Shown here piece after piece: positions 1 through 8,589 of a stretch of DNA of 64,000 nucleotides. Position 1 is the first letter of the stretch. Every line of letters starts with the position of its first letter. The notes beneath the pieces were generated by a model. It searched no databases. It saw only the letters and a program-made list of their open reading frames with translations, and was not told the origin of the DNA. The stretch is from the NCBI GenBank assembly GCA_017983845.1, contig JAGOAO010000002.1, positions 62,001-126,000 on the forward strand, read 5' to 3'. The position numbers and the translations under genes are program-made. The DNA is from Sediminibacterium sp. (lineage in GTDB: Bacteria > Bacteroidota > Bacteroidia > Chitinophagales > Chitinophagaceae).

Positions 1-621
1 GTAGGCTTCGTCCATTGACACTCCGATTAATTCAATTAAAGCTGCTCCACCGTCCCATTTAACTTCTTCTAAAGATTGTATCGCTTCTACTTCTGTAATC
101 ACATTTTTATCGTGTGGGGGCACTAATTGACCACCATCATTCCAATATGCTTTATACCCATTGTATTCTTTAGGATTGTGAGAAGCAGTACATACCACAC
201 CACCCTTGCACTTAAGATTGCGAATCGCAAAGCTTAATTCTGGGGTTGGTCTTAAAGCCTCAAACAAATAAACTTTGATGCCATTAGCGGCAAATACCTG
301 TGCCGTAGTTTCAGCTAAAAATCTGGAATTATTACGACTATCATGCCCCACTGCAACCGCAATGGATTCACCTGGATAGGTTTTTAATAAATAATTTGAA
401 AAGCCCTGTGTAGCCATCCCAATGGTATATTTATTCACTCGATTGGTACCCACACCCATGATACCCCTTAGTCCACCCGTACCAAATTCAAGATTTTTAT
501 AAAAAGCATCTTGCAATGCATCTGGCTGTTTGGCCTGTAATGCCAAGATCTCCTCCTTAGTGGCCGTGTCAAAATTGCCGTTTAACCAGCTTGCAATTTT
601 TTGATCTATCGCTTGACTCAT
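1..621 (-). CDS. Phosphohexomutase (phosphoglucomutase/phosphomannomutase), N-terminal part
   Basis: Only the first 207 codons are inside the window; the gene continues past the left edge. The protein starts MSQAIDQKIASWLNG at the ATG ending at 621. It shows the conserved N-terminal GLRGIMGVGTNRVN block (about residues 48-61) and the active-site loop TASHNPKEYNGYK, in which Ser147 would be the phosphorylated serine of the alpha-D-phosphohexomutase family. The family interconverts glucose- or mannose-1- and 6-phosphates through a bisphosphorylated intermediate in the cytoplasm. Length and substrate cannot be judged from the fragment; the sequence style fits the 570-residue Bacteroidota phospho-sugar mutases. 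It is divergent from the Fe-S operon at 796, with 174 bases between them in which I see no clear promoter. Confidence 0.93.
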   Translation of the reverse strand, partial: MSQAIDQKIASWLNGNFDTATKEEILALQAKQPDALQDAFYKNLEFGTGGLRGIMGVGTNRVNKYTIGMATQGFSNYLLKTYPGESIAVAVGHDSRNNSRFLAETTAQVFAANGIKVYLFEALRPTPELSFAIRNLKCKGGVVCTASHNPKEYNGYKAYWNDGGQLVPPHDKNVITEVEAIQSLEEVKWDGGAALIELIGVSMDEAY

Positions 622-795
622 AATTGGACTATTTAAAATAGATATAGAATAGGGGCAAATTAAATAATTCTGCTTAAAAAAGCCCATAAATAAAGCATTA
701 GTTTAATCCCTAACTGTGAATTATTTGAGGGTATTTTAAGTACGAGACTAAACTAAATGGATTAAATTCGTGTCTCAGTCAAATTGCTTTTAAAA

Positions 796-2070
796 ATGGA
801 ATTCATTAGCGGTATCATTTTCCTCATCCTATCGGTCTTTGCTTTTTATAGTTTTGCAAAAAAGCTACTTCAAATTGGAAGAAATATCCACCTTGGAAGA
901 CCAGTTGCAATCAATGATCAGCCACTTGAAAGATGGAAGAATGTATTTTTATTGGCTTTAGGTCAAAAGAAAATGTTTCGCAATATTCCAGTGGCGCTCA
1001 TGCACCTAATAGTATATGTTGGATTCATTATCATTAATATAGAATTGCTCGAAATTATAATAGACGGTCTTTTTGGTACACACCGATTCTTTGCGCCTTA
1101 CCTTGGGGCTTTCTACCCGTTTTTAATCAATAGTTTTGAGGTATTGGCCGCATTGGTTGTAATTGCATGTGTTGTTTTTTTATCTAGAAGAAATATCATT
1201 CGTTTGAAGCGCTTTGTTAGCAATGATTTGACTGGCTGGGCTAAAACAGATGCCAACTTAATTTTGATCATTGAAATTGTGTTGATGAGTTTATTTTTAA
1301 TCATGAATGCCGCAGATCCTGATGCTAACTTTATCGTTTCTGCTTCATTAAAACCTTTGTTTGCAAATTACTCCGAACATCAATTACATATTATAGAACA
1401 AACTGCATGGTGGATCCATATTCTAGGTATTTATGCTTTCATGAATTACCTACCTTATTCCAAACATTTGCATATTGTATTGGCTTTCCCAAATGCCTAC
1501 TATGCTTCTTTGGAACCCAAGGGTAAAATGCACAATATGGTTGCGATTCAGAATGAAGTGTTATATGCCATGCAACCAGAACTTGCTCCAACCAATGCAG
1601 CAGCTCCTGAAAAATTTGGCGCCAAAGATGTCATGGATTTAAGTTGGAAAAATTTAATGGATGCCTATAGTTGTACTGAATGTGGTAGATGTAGTGCTGC
1701 TTGCCCAGCAAATAGTACGGGCAAATTATTGAGTCCAAGAAAAATCATGATGGATACCAGAGATCGTCTTGAAGAAGTGGGTAAAAATATCAATCAGAAC
1801 GGTCAATTTGTGGATGATGGCAGAACCTTACTGAATGATCATATCACAATAGAAGAATTAAGAGCTTGTACCACCTGCAATGCCTGTGTGGAAGAATGTC
1901 CTGTAAGTATTTCGCCAATGGATATCATTTTGGAATTAAGAAGATCATTGATCATGGAAGACAGCAATGCCCCTGCAGAATGGAATGGCATGTTTAGTAA
2001 TATAGAAAACAATTTTGCTCCTTGGAAATTCGCTCCAGATGACAGAGACGCATGGACAAAGCAAGCATAA
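796..2070 (+). CDS. Membrane-bound 4Fe-4S dicluster protein (HdrC/NarI-like)
   Basis: The N-terminal 230 residues hold about five hydrophobic segments with histidines near membrane boundaries (for example MHLIVYVGF and WWIHILGIYAF), resembling the b-type cytochrome fold of NarI/HdrE. The C-terminal part carries two ferredoxin-type clusters, CTECGRCSAACP (from about residue 293) and CTTCNACVEECP (from about residue 358). This combination suggests an electron-transfer protein passing electrons between the quinone pool and a soluble partner. The next gene, 12 nt downstream, encodes a CCG-domain protein, the usual partner. I chose ATG 796 (MEFISGI); an in-frame TTG at 784 would add four residues. 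The electron donor cannot be read from the sequence; ETF- or glycolate-type donors are only possibilities. Confidence 0.85.
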   Translation: MEFISGIIFLILSVFAFYSFAKKLLQIGRNIHLGRPVAINDQPLERWKNVFLLALGQKKMFRNIPVALMHLIVYVGFIIINIELLEIIIDGLFGTHRFFAPYLGAFYPFLINSFEVLAALVVIACVVFLSRRNIIRLKRFVSNDLTGWAKTDANLILIIEIVLMSLFLIMNAADPDANFIVSASLKPLFANYSEHQLHIIEQTAWWIHILGIYAFMNYLPYSKHLHIVLAFPNAYYASLEPKGKMHNMVAIQNEVLYAMQPELAPTNAAAPEKFGAKDVMDLSWKNLMDAYSCTECGRCSAACPANSTGKLLSPRKIMMDTRDRLEEVGKNINQNGQFVDDGRTLLNDHITIEELRACTTCNACVEECPVSISPMDIILELRRSLIMEDSNAPAEWNGMFSNIENNFAPWKFAPDDRDAWTKQA

Positions 2071-2082
2071 AATAAAGGAATT

Positions 2083-2862
2083 ATGAAAGTATCAACAATG
2101 GCAGAGATGATGGCTGCTGGCACGAAACCAGAAGTCTTATTTTGGGTAGGATGTGCTGGAAGCTTTGATCAAAGAGCACAAAAAATTACCAAGGCATTTG
2201 CAACCATCTTAGATAAAGCTGGCGTCGTATATGCGATATTGGGTAAAGAAGAAGCATGTACAGGTGATCCTGCAAGAAGAGCGGGCAATGAGTTTATGTT
2301 TCAGATGATGGCTTACCAAAACATACAAGTCATGAACGCGTATGAGATTAAGAAGATTGTCACTACCTGTCCGCACTGTTTCAATACCTTGAAAAACGAA
2401 TATCCTGCATTGGGAGGCAATTACGATGTGATTCACCATACTCAGTTTTTGCAAGAACTGATTGAAAATGGTAAAATCAAAATATCAGATAGCAATGAAT
2501 GGAAGGGAAAAACAATCACGTACCACGACAGTTGTTATTTAGGAAGAGCTAATGATATCTATGAAGCCCCAAGAAAAGTATTGGAGTCTTTAGACGTTGA
2601 GCTAAAAGAAATGCGTAGATGCAAGTCCAAGGGATTATGCTGTGGTGCAGGTGGTGCACAAATGTTTAAAGAAGAAGAAAAAGGAACTACGAGAATCAAT
2701 ATGGAACGTGCGGATGAAGCCATTGAAACAAAAGCCGATTTTGTGGCAAGTGCTTGCCCATTCTGCAATACCATGATGACAGACGGTATTAAAAATAGAG
2801 ACGAAGAAGTAAAGACAGAAGTTTTAGACATTGCTGAAATCATTGCGAAAGCAATACAATAA
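2083..2862 (+). CDS. CCG-domain (HdrB/LutA/GlpC-like) Fe-S oxidoreductase subunit
   Basis: The 259-residue protein contains two cysteine-rich CCG modules. The first uses the cysteines of GCAGSFD, CTGDP and CPHCFNTL; the second uses YHDSCYLGR, LCCGAGGAQ and CPFCNTM. In heterodisulfide reductase HdrB such motifs bind unusual 4Fe-4S clusters, and in LutA/GlpC they take part in oxidation of organic acids. The start ATG at 2083 is preceded by AAAGGA, a good ribosome binding site for this genome. Its position directly after the membrane Fe-S protein indicates one complex that moves electrons to or from the membrane. The exact substrate is unknown. Family-level identity is secure; reaction assignment is not. 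Confidence 0.87.
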   Translation: MKVSTMAEMMAAGTKPEVLFWVGCAGSFDQRAQKITKAFATILDKAGVVYAILGKEEACTGDPARRAGNEFMFQMMAYQNIQVMNAYEIKKIVTTCPHCFNTLKNEYPALGGNYDVIHHTQFLQELIENGKIKISDSNEWKGKTITYHDSCYLGRANDIYEAPRKVLESLDVELKEMRRCKSKGLCCGAGGAQMFKEEEKGTTRINMERADEAIETKADFVASACPFCNTMMTDGIKNRDEEVKTEVLDIAEIIAKAIQ

Positions 2863-2869
2863 ATTGAAT

Positions 2870-3373
2870 ATGGTTGATTTACCTACAATACTCCCTAAGC
2901 ATTTCCACCCCGAGTCAAGGGTTTGGGTCTACCAAGCCAATAGGACTTTCACCATGGGTGAGATTTTTGAATTAGAACCTTTGCTGGAAGACTTTGTGGC
3001 AAGCTGGAAGAGTCATGGCGCTCCTGTAAAAGGATACGCTACCGTTTTATATGGCCAGTTTATCTTGATCATGGCTGACGAAACATCTACCACGGTTGGC
3101 GGTTGTAGCACAGATAGTTCCGTACATGTGATTAAAGCAATAGAGCAATTAACAGGTGTTCAGATGTTCAATAGAACACTCTTAGCATTTTATATCAAAG
3201 ACAAAGTACAAACCGTACCTCAAGCGCAATTGAATTATGCCATTGAAAATGGTTTATTATCTATGGATACCCTTTACTTTAATAATTTAGTGAACACTAA
3301 GGCAAGCCTTGAAACAGCATGGCTACAACCTATTGCAAACAGCTGGCTTGCTAAAACAATCACCGTTAAATAG
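2870..3373 (+). CDS. Conserved Bacteroidota protein of unknown function
   Basis: The 168-residue protein starts MVDLPTILPKHF at ATG 2870, seven nt after the CCG-protein stop; an upstream in-frame TTG at 2831 lies within that gene and is unlikely. I recognise it as a protein often labelled 'ABC transporter ATPase' in Bacteroidota genomes, but I see no Walker A, Walker B or signature motif, so that label looks unsupported. Visible features are a soluble alpha/beta-like composition, FHPESRVWVYQANR near the N-terminus and VGGCSTDSSVHVIK in the middle. There is no signal peptide or membrane segment. Its operon position with Fe-S proteins and an ArsC-like protein suggests a redox-linked role, which is inference only. 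Confidence 0.72.
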   Translation: MVDLPTILPKHFHPESRVWVYQANRTFTMGEIFELEPLLEDFVASWKSHGAPVKGYATVLYGQFILIMADETSTTVGGCSTDSSVHVIKAIEQLTGVQMFNRTLLAFYIKDKVQTVPQAQLNYAIENGLLSMDTLYFNNLVNTKASLETAWLQPIANSWLAKTITVK

Positions 3374-3379
3374 TTCAAC

Positions 3380-3736
3380 ATGGGGGATTATATCATTTAT
3401 GCCATACCCAATTGCAATACAGTCAAAAAAGCATTGGACTGGTTAAAGGCAAATAAGATCAACTATACATTTCACGACTACAAAAAACAAGGGATTACCA
3501 ATAAAGAATTAACCAATTGGTGCAAACAAATTGGATGGGAAGCATTGATCAACAAGAAAGGAACTACCTGGAAGTTGTTAGGGCCTGAACTACAGGCGAC
3601 CATCACCAATCAAAAAAATGCCGTCGCATTGATGACAGAAAAAACATCGGTCATTCGACGTCCTCTAATAGAAAAAGAGGGCCATATCATTGCATTAGGT
3701 TTCGACGAGGCTGAATACAAGAAAGTATTTAAATAA
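3380..3736 (+). CDS. ArsC/Spx/YffB-family protein
   Basis: The 118-residue protein has the thioredoxin-like ArsC fold signature IPNCNTVKKALDWLKANKINYTFHDYKKQGI. Only one cysteine (Cys12, in the sequence NCNT) occupies the redox loop, and the CxxC second cysteine of Spx is absent, which is the pattern of YffB-type proteins. The RRPLIEKEGH segment near residue 95 is the conserved ArsC-family region. True arsenate reductase activity is uncertain; no ars genes are near. It is the last gene of the four-gene operon beginning at 796, six nt after the previous stop, and is followed by a strong bidirectional terminator. Confidence 0.85.
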   Translation: MGDYIIYAIPNCNTVKKALDWLKANKINYTFHDYKKQGITNKELTNWCKQIGWEALINKKGTTWKLLGPELQATITNQKNAVALMTEKTSVIRRPLIEKEGHIIALGFDEAEYKKVFK

Positions 3737-3756
3737 AAGAAAACATAGTCTTTATA

Positions 3757-3793
3757 TTAAGAAAGCCTCCGATTCAATCGGAGGCTTTCTTAA
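3757..3793. terminator. Bidirectional intrinsic terminator
   Basis: A 17-bp perfect stem (3757-3773 with 3777-3793) with a 3-nt loop contains GCCTCCGAT/ATCGGAGGC flanked by A-rich and T-rich arms. It lies between two convergent genes and can end transcription from both the ArsC-like gene and the thioredoxin gene. Confidence 0.9.
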
Positions 3794-3860
3794 TTATGTT
3801 ACTTAGTCATGTTATTTGATCAACAGGAAATGCGAACTGAACTAGCCAGCTTGAATTATA

Positions 3861-4943
3861 CTATTTCAAATTAGTCGCTAAAAACTTTTCTAAATCTGCC
3901 CCTCTTAAATCTCTCGCAACAATTTTACCAGTTGGGTCGATTAAAAAACTTGCAGGGATACTTTGAATGCCAAATTGAGCAGCTACTGCATTGTTCCAAT
4001 ATTTTAAATCACTAACATGGTTCCAAGCAAGACCATCTTTCTTAATCGCTTCTAACCACTTCGCTTTATCCTGATCTAATGACACACCCAATACAGTAAA
4101 GTTTTTTGTTTTGAATTGATTGAACGCTTTTACAATATTTGGATTCTCCGCTCTACAAGGACCACACCAACTTGCCCAGAAATCAACCAAAACATATTTA
4201 CCTCTTAAAGAAGATAAAGTAAATGGCTTGCCATTGATATCATTTTGTGTGAAATCAGGGAGCACAGTACCTATCTGACCAAAAGCAGATGAAGCAATTG
4301 TCTTATCAATGAATTCAGCAAAAGGGCCTTTTTTTGCGCCAGCTTCTAAACCTTCGTATAAGGAAGATAAGTTCTCCTTTATTTCTGGGAAGATATTAGA
4401 GAACTGCAATAACATTAAAGTGGTAACTGGAGAAGCCGCATTGGCTTTGCTTAATGTTTTAAAACTTGCGATAATTTCTTTTGATTGTGCAGCTGCTATA
4501 TTGTTTAATGAATCTTTTTTAGCTGTATTTTTTTCTTGACTTGCTGCTTGCATATTCATCACATAAGGCATCATCTTAGGATTTAACTCCTTCATATATA
4601 CTTTATATACGTCATGGCTAACAGAACCATTCACGTCGATTGTTGCTGGATTTTGAGCATCCCCTTGAATACTTACATTTTCATTGCCCACAAAAACGGG
4701 TAGTTTTTGATTCACCCCTTCTATACTCAAAACCAATAAACTTGGATAAGCTAGTTGCGCTTGTAAATTAAAATTGCCAGCAATAGACTTTCCTGTACTC
4801 AATTCTTTATTAGATACACCATCTATTAAAACAACAGTGGATGAGTCTTTTACATTCGCCAATTTACCTTGAATATTCAATGATTGTGCGTTCAAGATTG
4901 GACTTGCCAAAAGCAGGGCAAATGCGATTATATTTTTTTTCAT
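3861..4943 (-). CDS. TlpA-type thiol-disulfide oxidoreductase with DUF4369 domain
   Basis: The 360-residue protein begins with a signal peptide (MKKNIIAFALLLASPILNAQ). Residues up to about 210 resemble the DUF4369 domain found N-terminal to Bacteroidota thioredoxins, and the C-terminal 140 residues form an AhpC/TSA-thioredoxin domain with the redox motif WASWCGPCRAENPN near residue 260 and the cis-proline region IQSIPASFLID. The likely role is reduction of protein disulfides or cytochrome maturation in the periplasm. A consensus promoter lies 29 nt upstream, at the end of hisIE, so the gene is probably not simply the tail of the his-trp operon, although no terminator separates them. Confidence 0.92.
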   Translation of the reverse strand: MKKNIIAFALLLASPILNAQSLNIQGKLANVKDSSTVVLIDGVSNKELSTGKSIAGNFNLQAQLAYPSLLVLSIEGVNQKLPVFVGNENVSIQGDAQNPATIDVNGSVSHDVYKVYMKELNPKMMPYVMNMQAASQEKNTAKKDSLNNIAAAQSKEIIASFKTLSKANAASPVTTLMLLQFSNIFPEIKENLSSLYEGLEAGAKKGPFAEFIDKTIASSAFGQIGTVLPDFTQNDINGKPFTLSSLRGKYVLVDFWASWCGPCRAENPNIVKAFNQFKTKNFTVLGVSLDQDKAKWLEAIKKDGLAWNHVSDLKYWNNAVAAQFGIQSIPASFLIDPTGKIVARDLRGADLEKFLATNLK

Positions 4944-4972
4944 AGTATTGTATTATGATCTTTAATTAGGTT

Positions 4973-5001
4973 CAAATATAGAAATTAAAAGTGGTTAACA
5001 A
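4973..5001 (-). promoter_or_regulatory. Promoter for the TlpA-like gene
   Basis: On the minus strand, TTG (5001-4999), an 18-nt spacer and TATATTTG (4980-4973) match the Bacteroidota TTG-N17-23-TAnnTTTG promoter. It abuts the hisIE stop codon and sits 29 nt before the start codon. Confidence 0.6.
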
Positions 5002-5604
5002 CTAGGCCTTATGCCTCTTTTCCAATATTTTAACAACATCGGACAATTTAAATCCTTTTGCCTGCAGAAGCATTAAATAGTGGAATAGCAGGTCCGCTGA
5101 TTCTTCTAGGAATAGGTCGTCATTTTGATCTTTTGCTTCAATAACCACTTCCACTGCTTCCTCACCCACTTTTTGCGCAATTTTATTGATGCCTTTGGCA
5201 AATAAACTTGCTACATAGGAAGTTTCAGGTGCGGCGGTTCTCCTTTGCTCAATGACCTGTTCTAAACTTGCTATGAATCCAAAAGCGTCCGATACATTTT
5301 CCGCGCCCCAACAGGTATCCGTCCCTTTATGACAAACAGGACCTACAGGATTCGCTTGAATCAATAAAGTATCCTGATCACAGTCCAAAGCCATACTGAT
5401 ATAATTTAAACTATTGCCACTTTCCTCGCCCTTTGTCCAAAGCCTGTTTTTGGAACGACTAAAAAAAGTTACTTTCTGTAAAGATAAAGTTGCATCCACC
5501 GCAGCTTGATTCATAAAACCCAACATCAATACATTTTTAGTATTGGCATCTTGTACAATGGCTGGTACCAACCCGTCTGCATATTTTGTAAAATCGATCT
5601 TCAT
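5002..5604 (-). CDS. hisI: Phosphoribosyl-AMP cyclohydrolase / phosphoribosyl-ATP pyrophosphatase
   Basis: This is the bifunctional HisIE of 200 residues, catalysing the second and third steps of histidine synthesis. The N-terminal HisI half carries WTKGEESGN, the metal-binding DCDQDT and CHKGTDTCW; the C-terminal HisE half (from about residue 108) carries the acidic EEAVEVVIEAKD and EESADLLFHYLMLL motifs of MazG-like pyrophosphatases. It is the last gene of the his-trp supraoperon, 19 nt downstream of hisF. I see no terminator behind it; the downstream TlpA-like gene has its own promoter overlapping the stop region. The order H-A-F-I is the usual terminal his order. Confidence 0.96.
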   Translation of the reverse strand: MKIDFTKYADGLVPAIVQDANTKNVLMLGFMNQAAVDATLSLQKVTFFSRSKNRLWTKGEESGNSLNYISMALDCDQDTLLIQANPVGPVCHKGTDTCWGAENVSDAFGFIASLEQVIEQRRTAAPETSYVASLFAKGINKIAQKVGEEAVEVVIEAKDQNDDLFLEESADLLFHYLMLLQAKGFKLSDVVKILEKRHKA

Positions 5605-5623
5605 ATTTGAAATTTTTTCGTGT

Positions 5624-6382
5624 TTATAATCTGATAGGAATTCCTTTTTGGTGTAAATATTGTTTTAAATCAGGGATGGCAATTTCTTTATAATGGAAAA
5701 TACTCGCCGCCAATGCAGCATCTGCTTTCCCTTTTGTGAATACATCTAAAAAATGTGCTTCTGTTCCTCCACCACCAGATGCAATGATCGGCACCGGTAA
5801 GGTCTCAGCTAGTTGAGCGGTAATGTCTAATGCGAATCCTTGCTTAGTGCCATCGTGGTTCATAGAAGTTAATAAAATTTCACCCACGCCCAAATCCACC
5901 GCTTCTTTAGCCCAATCAATTACTAATTTATCTGTTTTGGTTCTTCCTCCATTCAAATAGACATACCAATTGTTATCTGCTTCACATTTAGCATCAATCG
6001 CCAATACCACACATTGACTACCAAAATTTTTGGCGAAACGACGAATGGTAGATGGATCCATGAATGCCGCCGTGTTGATAGAGATTTTATCTGCCCCATT
6101 TTTCAATAAAATACTTACATCTTCTTCGGTTTTAATACCTCCACCCACCGTGAATGGGATATTGATACGATGCGCGATTTTATTCACCAATTCACTCAGT
6201 GTTTTACGCTTCTCCACTGTGGCTGTAATGTCTAAAAATACCAATTCGTCCGCACCCTGACTAGCATATAAAGCCCCCAACTCAATTGGATCACCCGCAT
6301 CACGGATTTGTTCAAAGTTGACCCCTTTGACAGTACGGCCATCTTTAATATCTAAACAGGGTATGATTCTTTTTGTTAACAT
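5624..6382 (-). CDS. hisF: Imidazole glycerol phosphate synthase, cyclase subunit
   Basis: HisF forms the (beta-alpha)8 barrel that uses ammonia from HisH to convert PRFAR to imidazole glycerol phosphate and AICAR. The 252-residue protein starts [16 protein letters not shown] prefer ATG 6382 to an in-frame ATG at 6403 because the family begins at this point. The catalytic aspartates lie in CLDIKDG and in LAIDAKCE, and the phosphate loops are GGGIKTEED and [11 protein letters not shown]. In the second loop the usual GGVG is GGGG, a conservative change. The 50-nt gap to hisA holds no obvious promoter. Confidence 0.96.
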   Translation of the reverse strand: MLTKRIIPCLDIKDGRTVKGVNFEQIRDAGDPIELGALYASQGADELVFLDITATVEKRKTLSELVNKIAHRINIPFTVGGGIKTEEDVSILLKNGADKISINTAAFMDPSTIRRFAKNFGSQCVVLAIDAKCEADNNWYVYLNGGRTKTDKLVIDWAKEAVDLGVGEILLTSMNHDGTKQGFALDITAQLAETLPVPIIASGGGGTEAHFLDVFTKGKADAALAASIFHYKEIAIPDLKQYLHQKGIPIRL

Positions 6383-6432
6383 AGTTTCAATAATAGAGTA
6401 CAATCAATTTTTTCTAATTTAAAAAGCAATTT

Positions 6433-7146
6433 TTAAAACCTTGACAGCTCGTCTAAGCTTATTTTATTTTCATAAATCGCTTTTCCCACAATCGCTGCAG
6501 CACAACCTATTGTTCTGAGCTCCTCTAAGTCCTTTAGTTGACTTACCCCTCCACTTGCAATCAATTGAAGAGCAGGAAACTGCTTGATGATTTTTTCATA
6601 AAGAATTAGAGAAGGTCCTTCTAGCTTACCATCTTTTTGTATATCAGTACAAAATAATTGGGTCACGCCTTTATTCATATAAGATCCAATAAAATCAAAT
6701 ACATCGATATTGGTTTTTTCTATCCAACCACCTACCGCAATTTTTTCTTCATATACATCTGCTCCTAACATAAACACAGCAGCGCCAAAACGAGCAATCC
6801 ATTCCTCAAATGTCTCCCTGCTTTTTACGGCAAGACTCCCGATAGTCGCATAAGTAGCACCCGTATCTAAAACTGATTTTAAGGTAGCTTCCGTTTTGAT
6901 ACCCCCTCCAAAATCAATTTTCAAACTGGTTTTATTGGCTATTTTTTCAAGCACTTTCCAATTCACCACTGCGCCTGCTTTTGCTCCATCCAAATCCACT
7001 AAATGCAAACGCATTAAGCCCACGCCTTCAAATTGTTTGGCTACTTCCAATGGATCTTCATTGTAAATTTTCTTTTGGGCATAGTCTCCCTCGGTCAATC
7101 TAACACATTTGCCTTCTATTAAATCTATTGCTGGAATAATTTGCAT
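6433..7146 (-). CDS. hisA: ProFAR isomerase
   Basis: The 237-residue HisA catalyses the Amadori isomerisation of ProFAR to PRFAR, the fourth step of histidine synthesis. It has the N-terminal IPAIDLIEGKCVRLTEGDY with the catalytic Asp, the RLHLVDLDGAKAG strand, the phosphate loop FGGGIKTEATL, the second catalytic Asp in LFCTDIQKDGKLEGPS and ASGGVSQLKDL. It starts 3 nt after hisH, so translation is probably coupled. TrpF is a separate gene in the same supraoperon, so this is not a dual-function PriA. Confidence 0.96.
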   Translation of the reverse strand: MQIIPAIDLIEGKCVRLTEGDYAQKKIYNEDPLEVAKQFEGVGLMRLHLVDLDGAKAGAVVNWKVLEKIANKTSLKIDFGGGIKTEATLKSVLDTGATYATIGSLAVKSRETFEEWIARFGAAVFMLGADVYEEKIAVGGWIEKTNIDVFDFIGSYMNKGVTQLFCTDIQKDGKLEGPSLILYEKIIKQFPALQLIASGGVSQLKDLEELRTIGCAAAIVGKAIYENKISLDELSRF

Positions 7147-7149
7147 TGA

Positions 7150-7746
7150 TTATGATTTTAGCGCTAAAAAGTTTTGAATAATTTGTTCCCCCACAGCTGC
7201 AGATTTTTCTGGATGAAACTGTACCCCATAAAAATTATTTTTATGGAGCGCACTGCTATAGTCCTGTATATAATTGGTGGTTGCGATGGTATTAGCGCCT
7301 AATCCAGCATAATAACCATGCACAAAATAAGTGAAGCTGTTTTCTGCAACCTCATTGAATAGGTCTGTCTTTAAATGATTGATTGTATTCCATCCTATTT
7401 GAGGCACTTTGACTGCTACCTCTTCAGGCTTGAAAGCCAGTACTTGTTCTTCAAAGATACCCAGACATTTTGTATCGTTTTCTGCCGAATGTTGACACAT
7501 CAATTGCATACCCAAACAAATACCCAAAACAGGTTGCTTTAATGAGACGATGAGTTGATCTAAATTTCTGTCTTTCAAATAAGCCATGGCCGTACTTGCT
7601 TCACCTACTCCTGGAAAAATAACTTTATCAGAAGCCATCAGTTTCGCCGGGTCATCTGTTACTGTTGCAGTTGCACCCAATCTTTCTAAAGCATAAAGCA
7701 CTGATTGGATATTCCCTGCATTGTATTGTATGATTGATATATTCAT
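7150..7746 (-). CDS. hisH: Imidazole glycerol phosphate synthase, glutaminase subunit
   Basis: HisH is the class I glutamine amidotransferase partner of HisF. The 198-residue protein shows the oxyanion region PGVGEASTAM, the nucleophile elbow GICLGMQLM with the catalytic Cys, and the His-Glu pair in GVQFHPEKS. The gene begins 18 nt after the trpA stop, and I see no promoter, terminator or leader in that gap. Thus hisH and the three genes after it appear to be transcribed from the trp promoter, placing them behind the trp attenuator. Confidence 0.96.
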   Translation of the reverse strand: MNISIIQYNAGNIQSVLYALERLGATATVTDDPAKLMASDKVIFPGVGEASTAMAYLKDRNLDQLIVSLKQPVLGICLGMQLMCQHSAENDTKCLGIFEEQVLAFKPEEVAVKVPQIGWNTINHLKTDLFNEVAENSFTYFVHGYYAGLGANTIATTNYIQDYSSALHKNNFYGVQFHPEKSAAVGEQIIQNFLALKS

Positions 7747-7764
7747 GTGGATCGAATTGTTGAG

Positions 7765-8538
7765 TTAGTTCCCCAATACCCCCTTTAAAAATGCTGCAGT
7801 AGTTGCTTCTACGGCATTCCCTTTGGATAAGGCTTGTATATAAGCCGACCCTATAATGGCCCCATTCGCATAAGCCGTCACCGCATCAAAACTTTCCTTG
7901 TCTTTAATGCCGAAACCCACTAACAATGGATTTTTCAATTCCATTGATCTTAATCTTTCCAAGTACAATGCCACTTTGGTAAAATCTTTGTCTGTACCAG
8001 TGGTAGCGGATGAACTTACAGCGTATAAAAATCCTGTACTTAAATGATCTAGTTGTCTTAATCTTGCTTCTGGTGTTTCTGGGGTAACTAAAAAGATAAA
8101 ATCTAACTCATTTTCTTGTATCGTCTTGCCATATACTTGCTCAAATTCATACAAAGGCAAATCTGGTAAAATCAATCCGTCCACTCCAACTGCTTTTGCT
8201 TTTTTACAAAAAGCTTCAAAGCCATATTGTAAAATTGGATTCATGTAGCCCATCAAGACAACAGGAATCTGAATGGTTTGACGCATCGTTGCCAATTGTT
8301 CAAATAAGGTATCTATCGTCATGCCATTATCAAGTGCAATAAGACTACTATTTTGTATCACTTCTCCGTCTGCCAATGGATCGCTATAAGGCATGCCTAG
8401 TTCAATAATATTGGCGCCATTTTTTTGTAAGCTCGCCATCACTTCTAATGTGCTATTTAAATGAGGATAGCCTGCAGTGCAGTATACATTTAATACACGC
8501 TCATTTTTTTGTTTAAATAAATCTGTTAACCTTGACAT
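7765..8538 (-). CDS. trpA: Tryptophan synthase alpha subunit
   Basis: The 257-residue TIM barrel cleaves indole-3-glycerol phosphate to indole, which is channelled to TrpB. The catalytic Glu and Asp lie in IIELGMPYSDPLADG, and YMNPILQYG, DGLILPDLP and GFGIKD are conserved blocks. It is the last trp gene and is followed directly by hisH. The gap from trpB is 51 nt, the largest within the trp block. Confidence 0.96.
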   Translation of the reverse strand: MSRLTDLFKQKNERVLNVYCTAGYPHLNSTLEVMASLQKNGANIIELGMPYSDPLADGEVIQNSSLIALDNGMTIDTLFEQLATMRQTIQIPVVLMGYMNPILQYGFEAFCKKAKAVGVDGLILPDLPLYEFEQVYGKTIQENELDFIFLVTPETPEARLRQLDHLSTGFLYAVSSSATTGTDKDFTKVALYLERLRSMELKNPLLVGFGIKDKESFDAVTAYANGAIIGSAYIQALSKGNAVEATTAAFLKGVLGN

Positions 8539-8589
8539 ATATTTTTATTTTTTCAAGAAACAGATTATGGCTGTTTCTAATGAATCGTT

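Noticed and set aside
6383..6432. Possible internal promoter or leader between hisA and hisF
   Set aside because: The 50-base gap has no TAnnTTTG element with a TTG partner and no hairpin or amino-acid-rich short frame.
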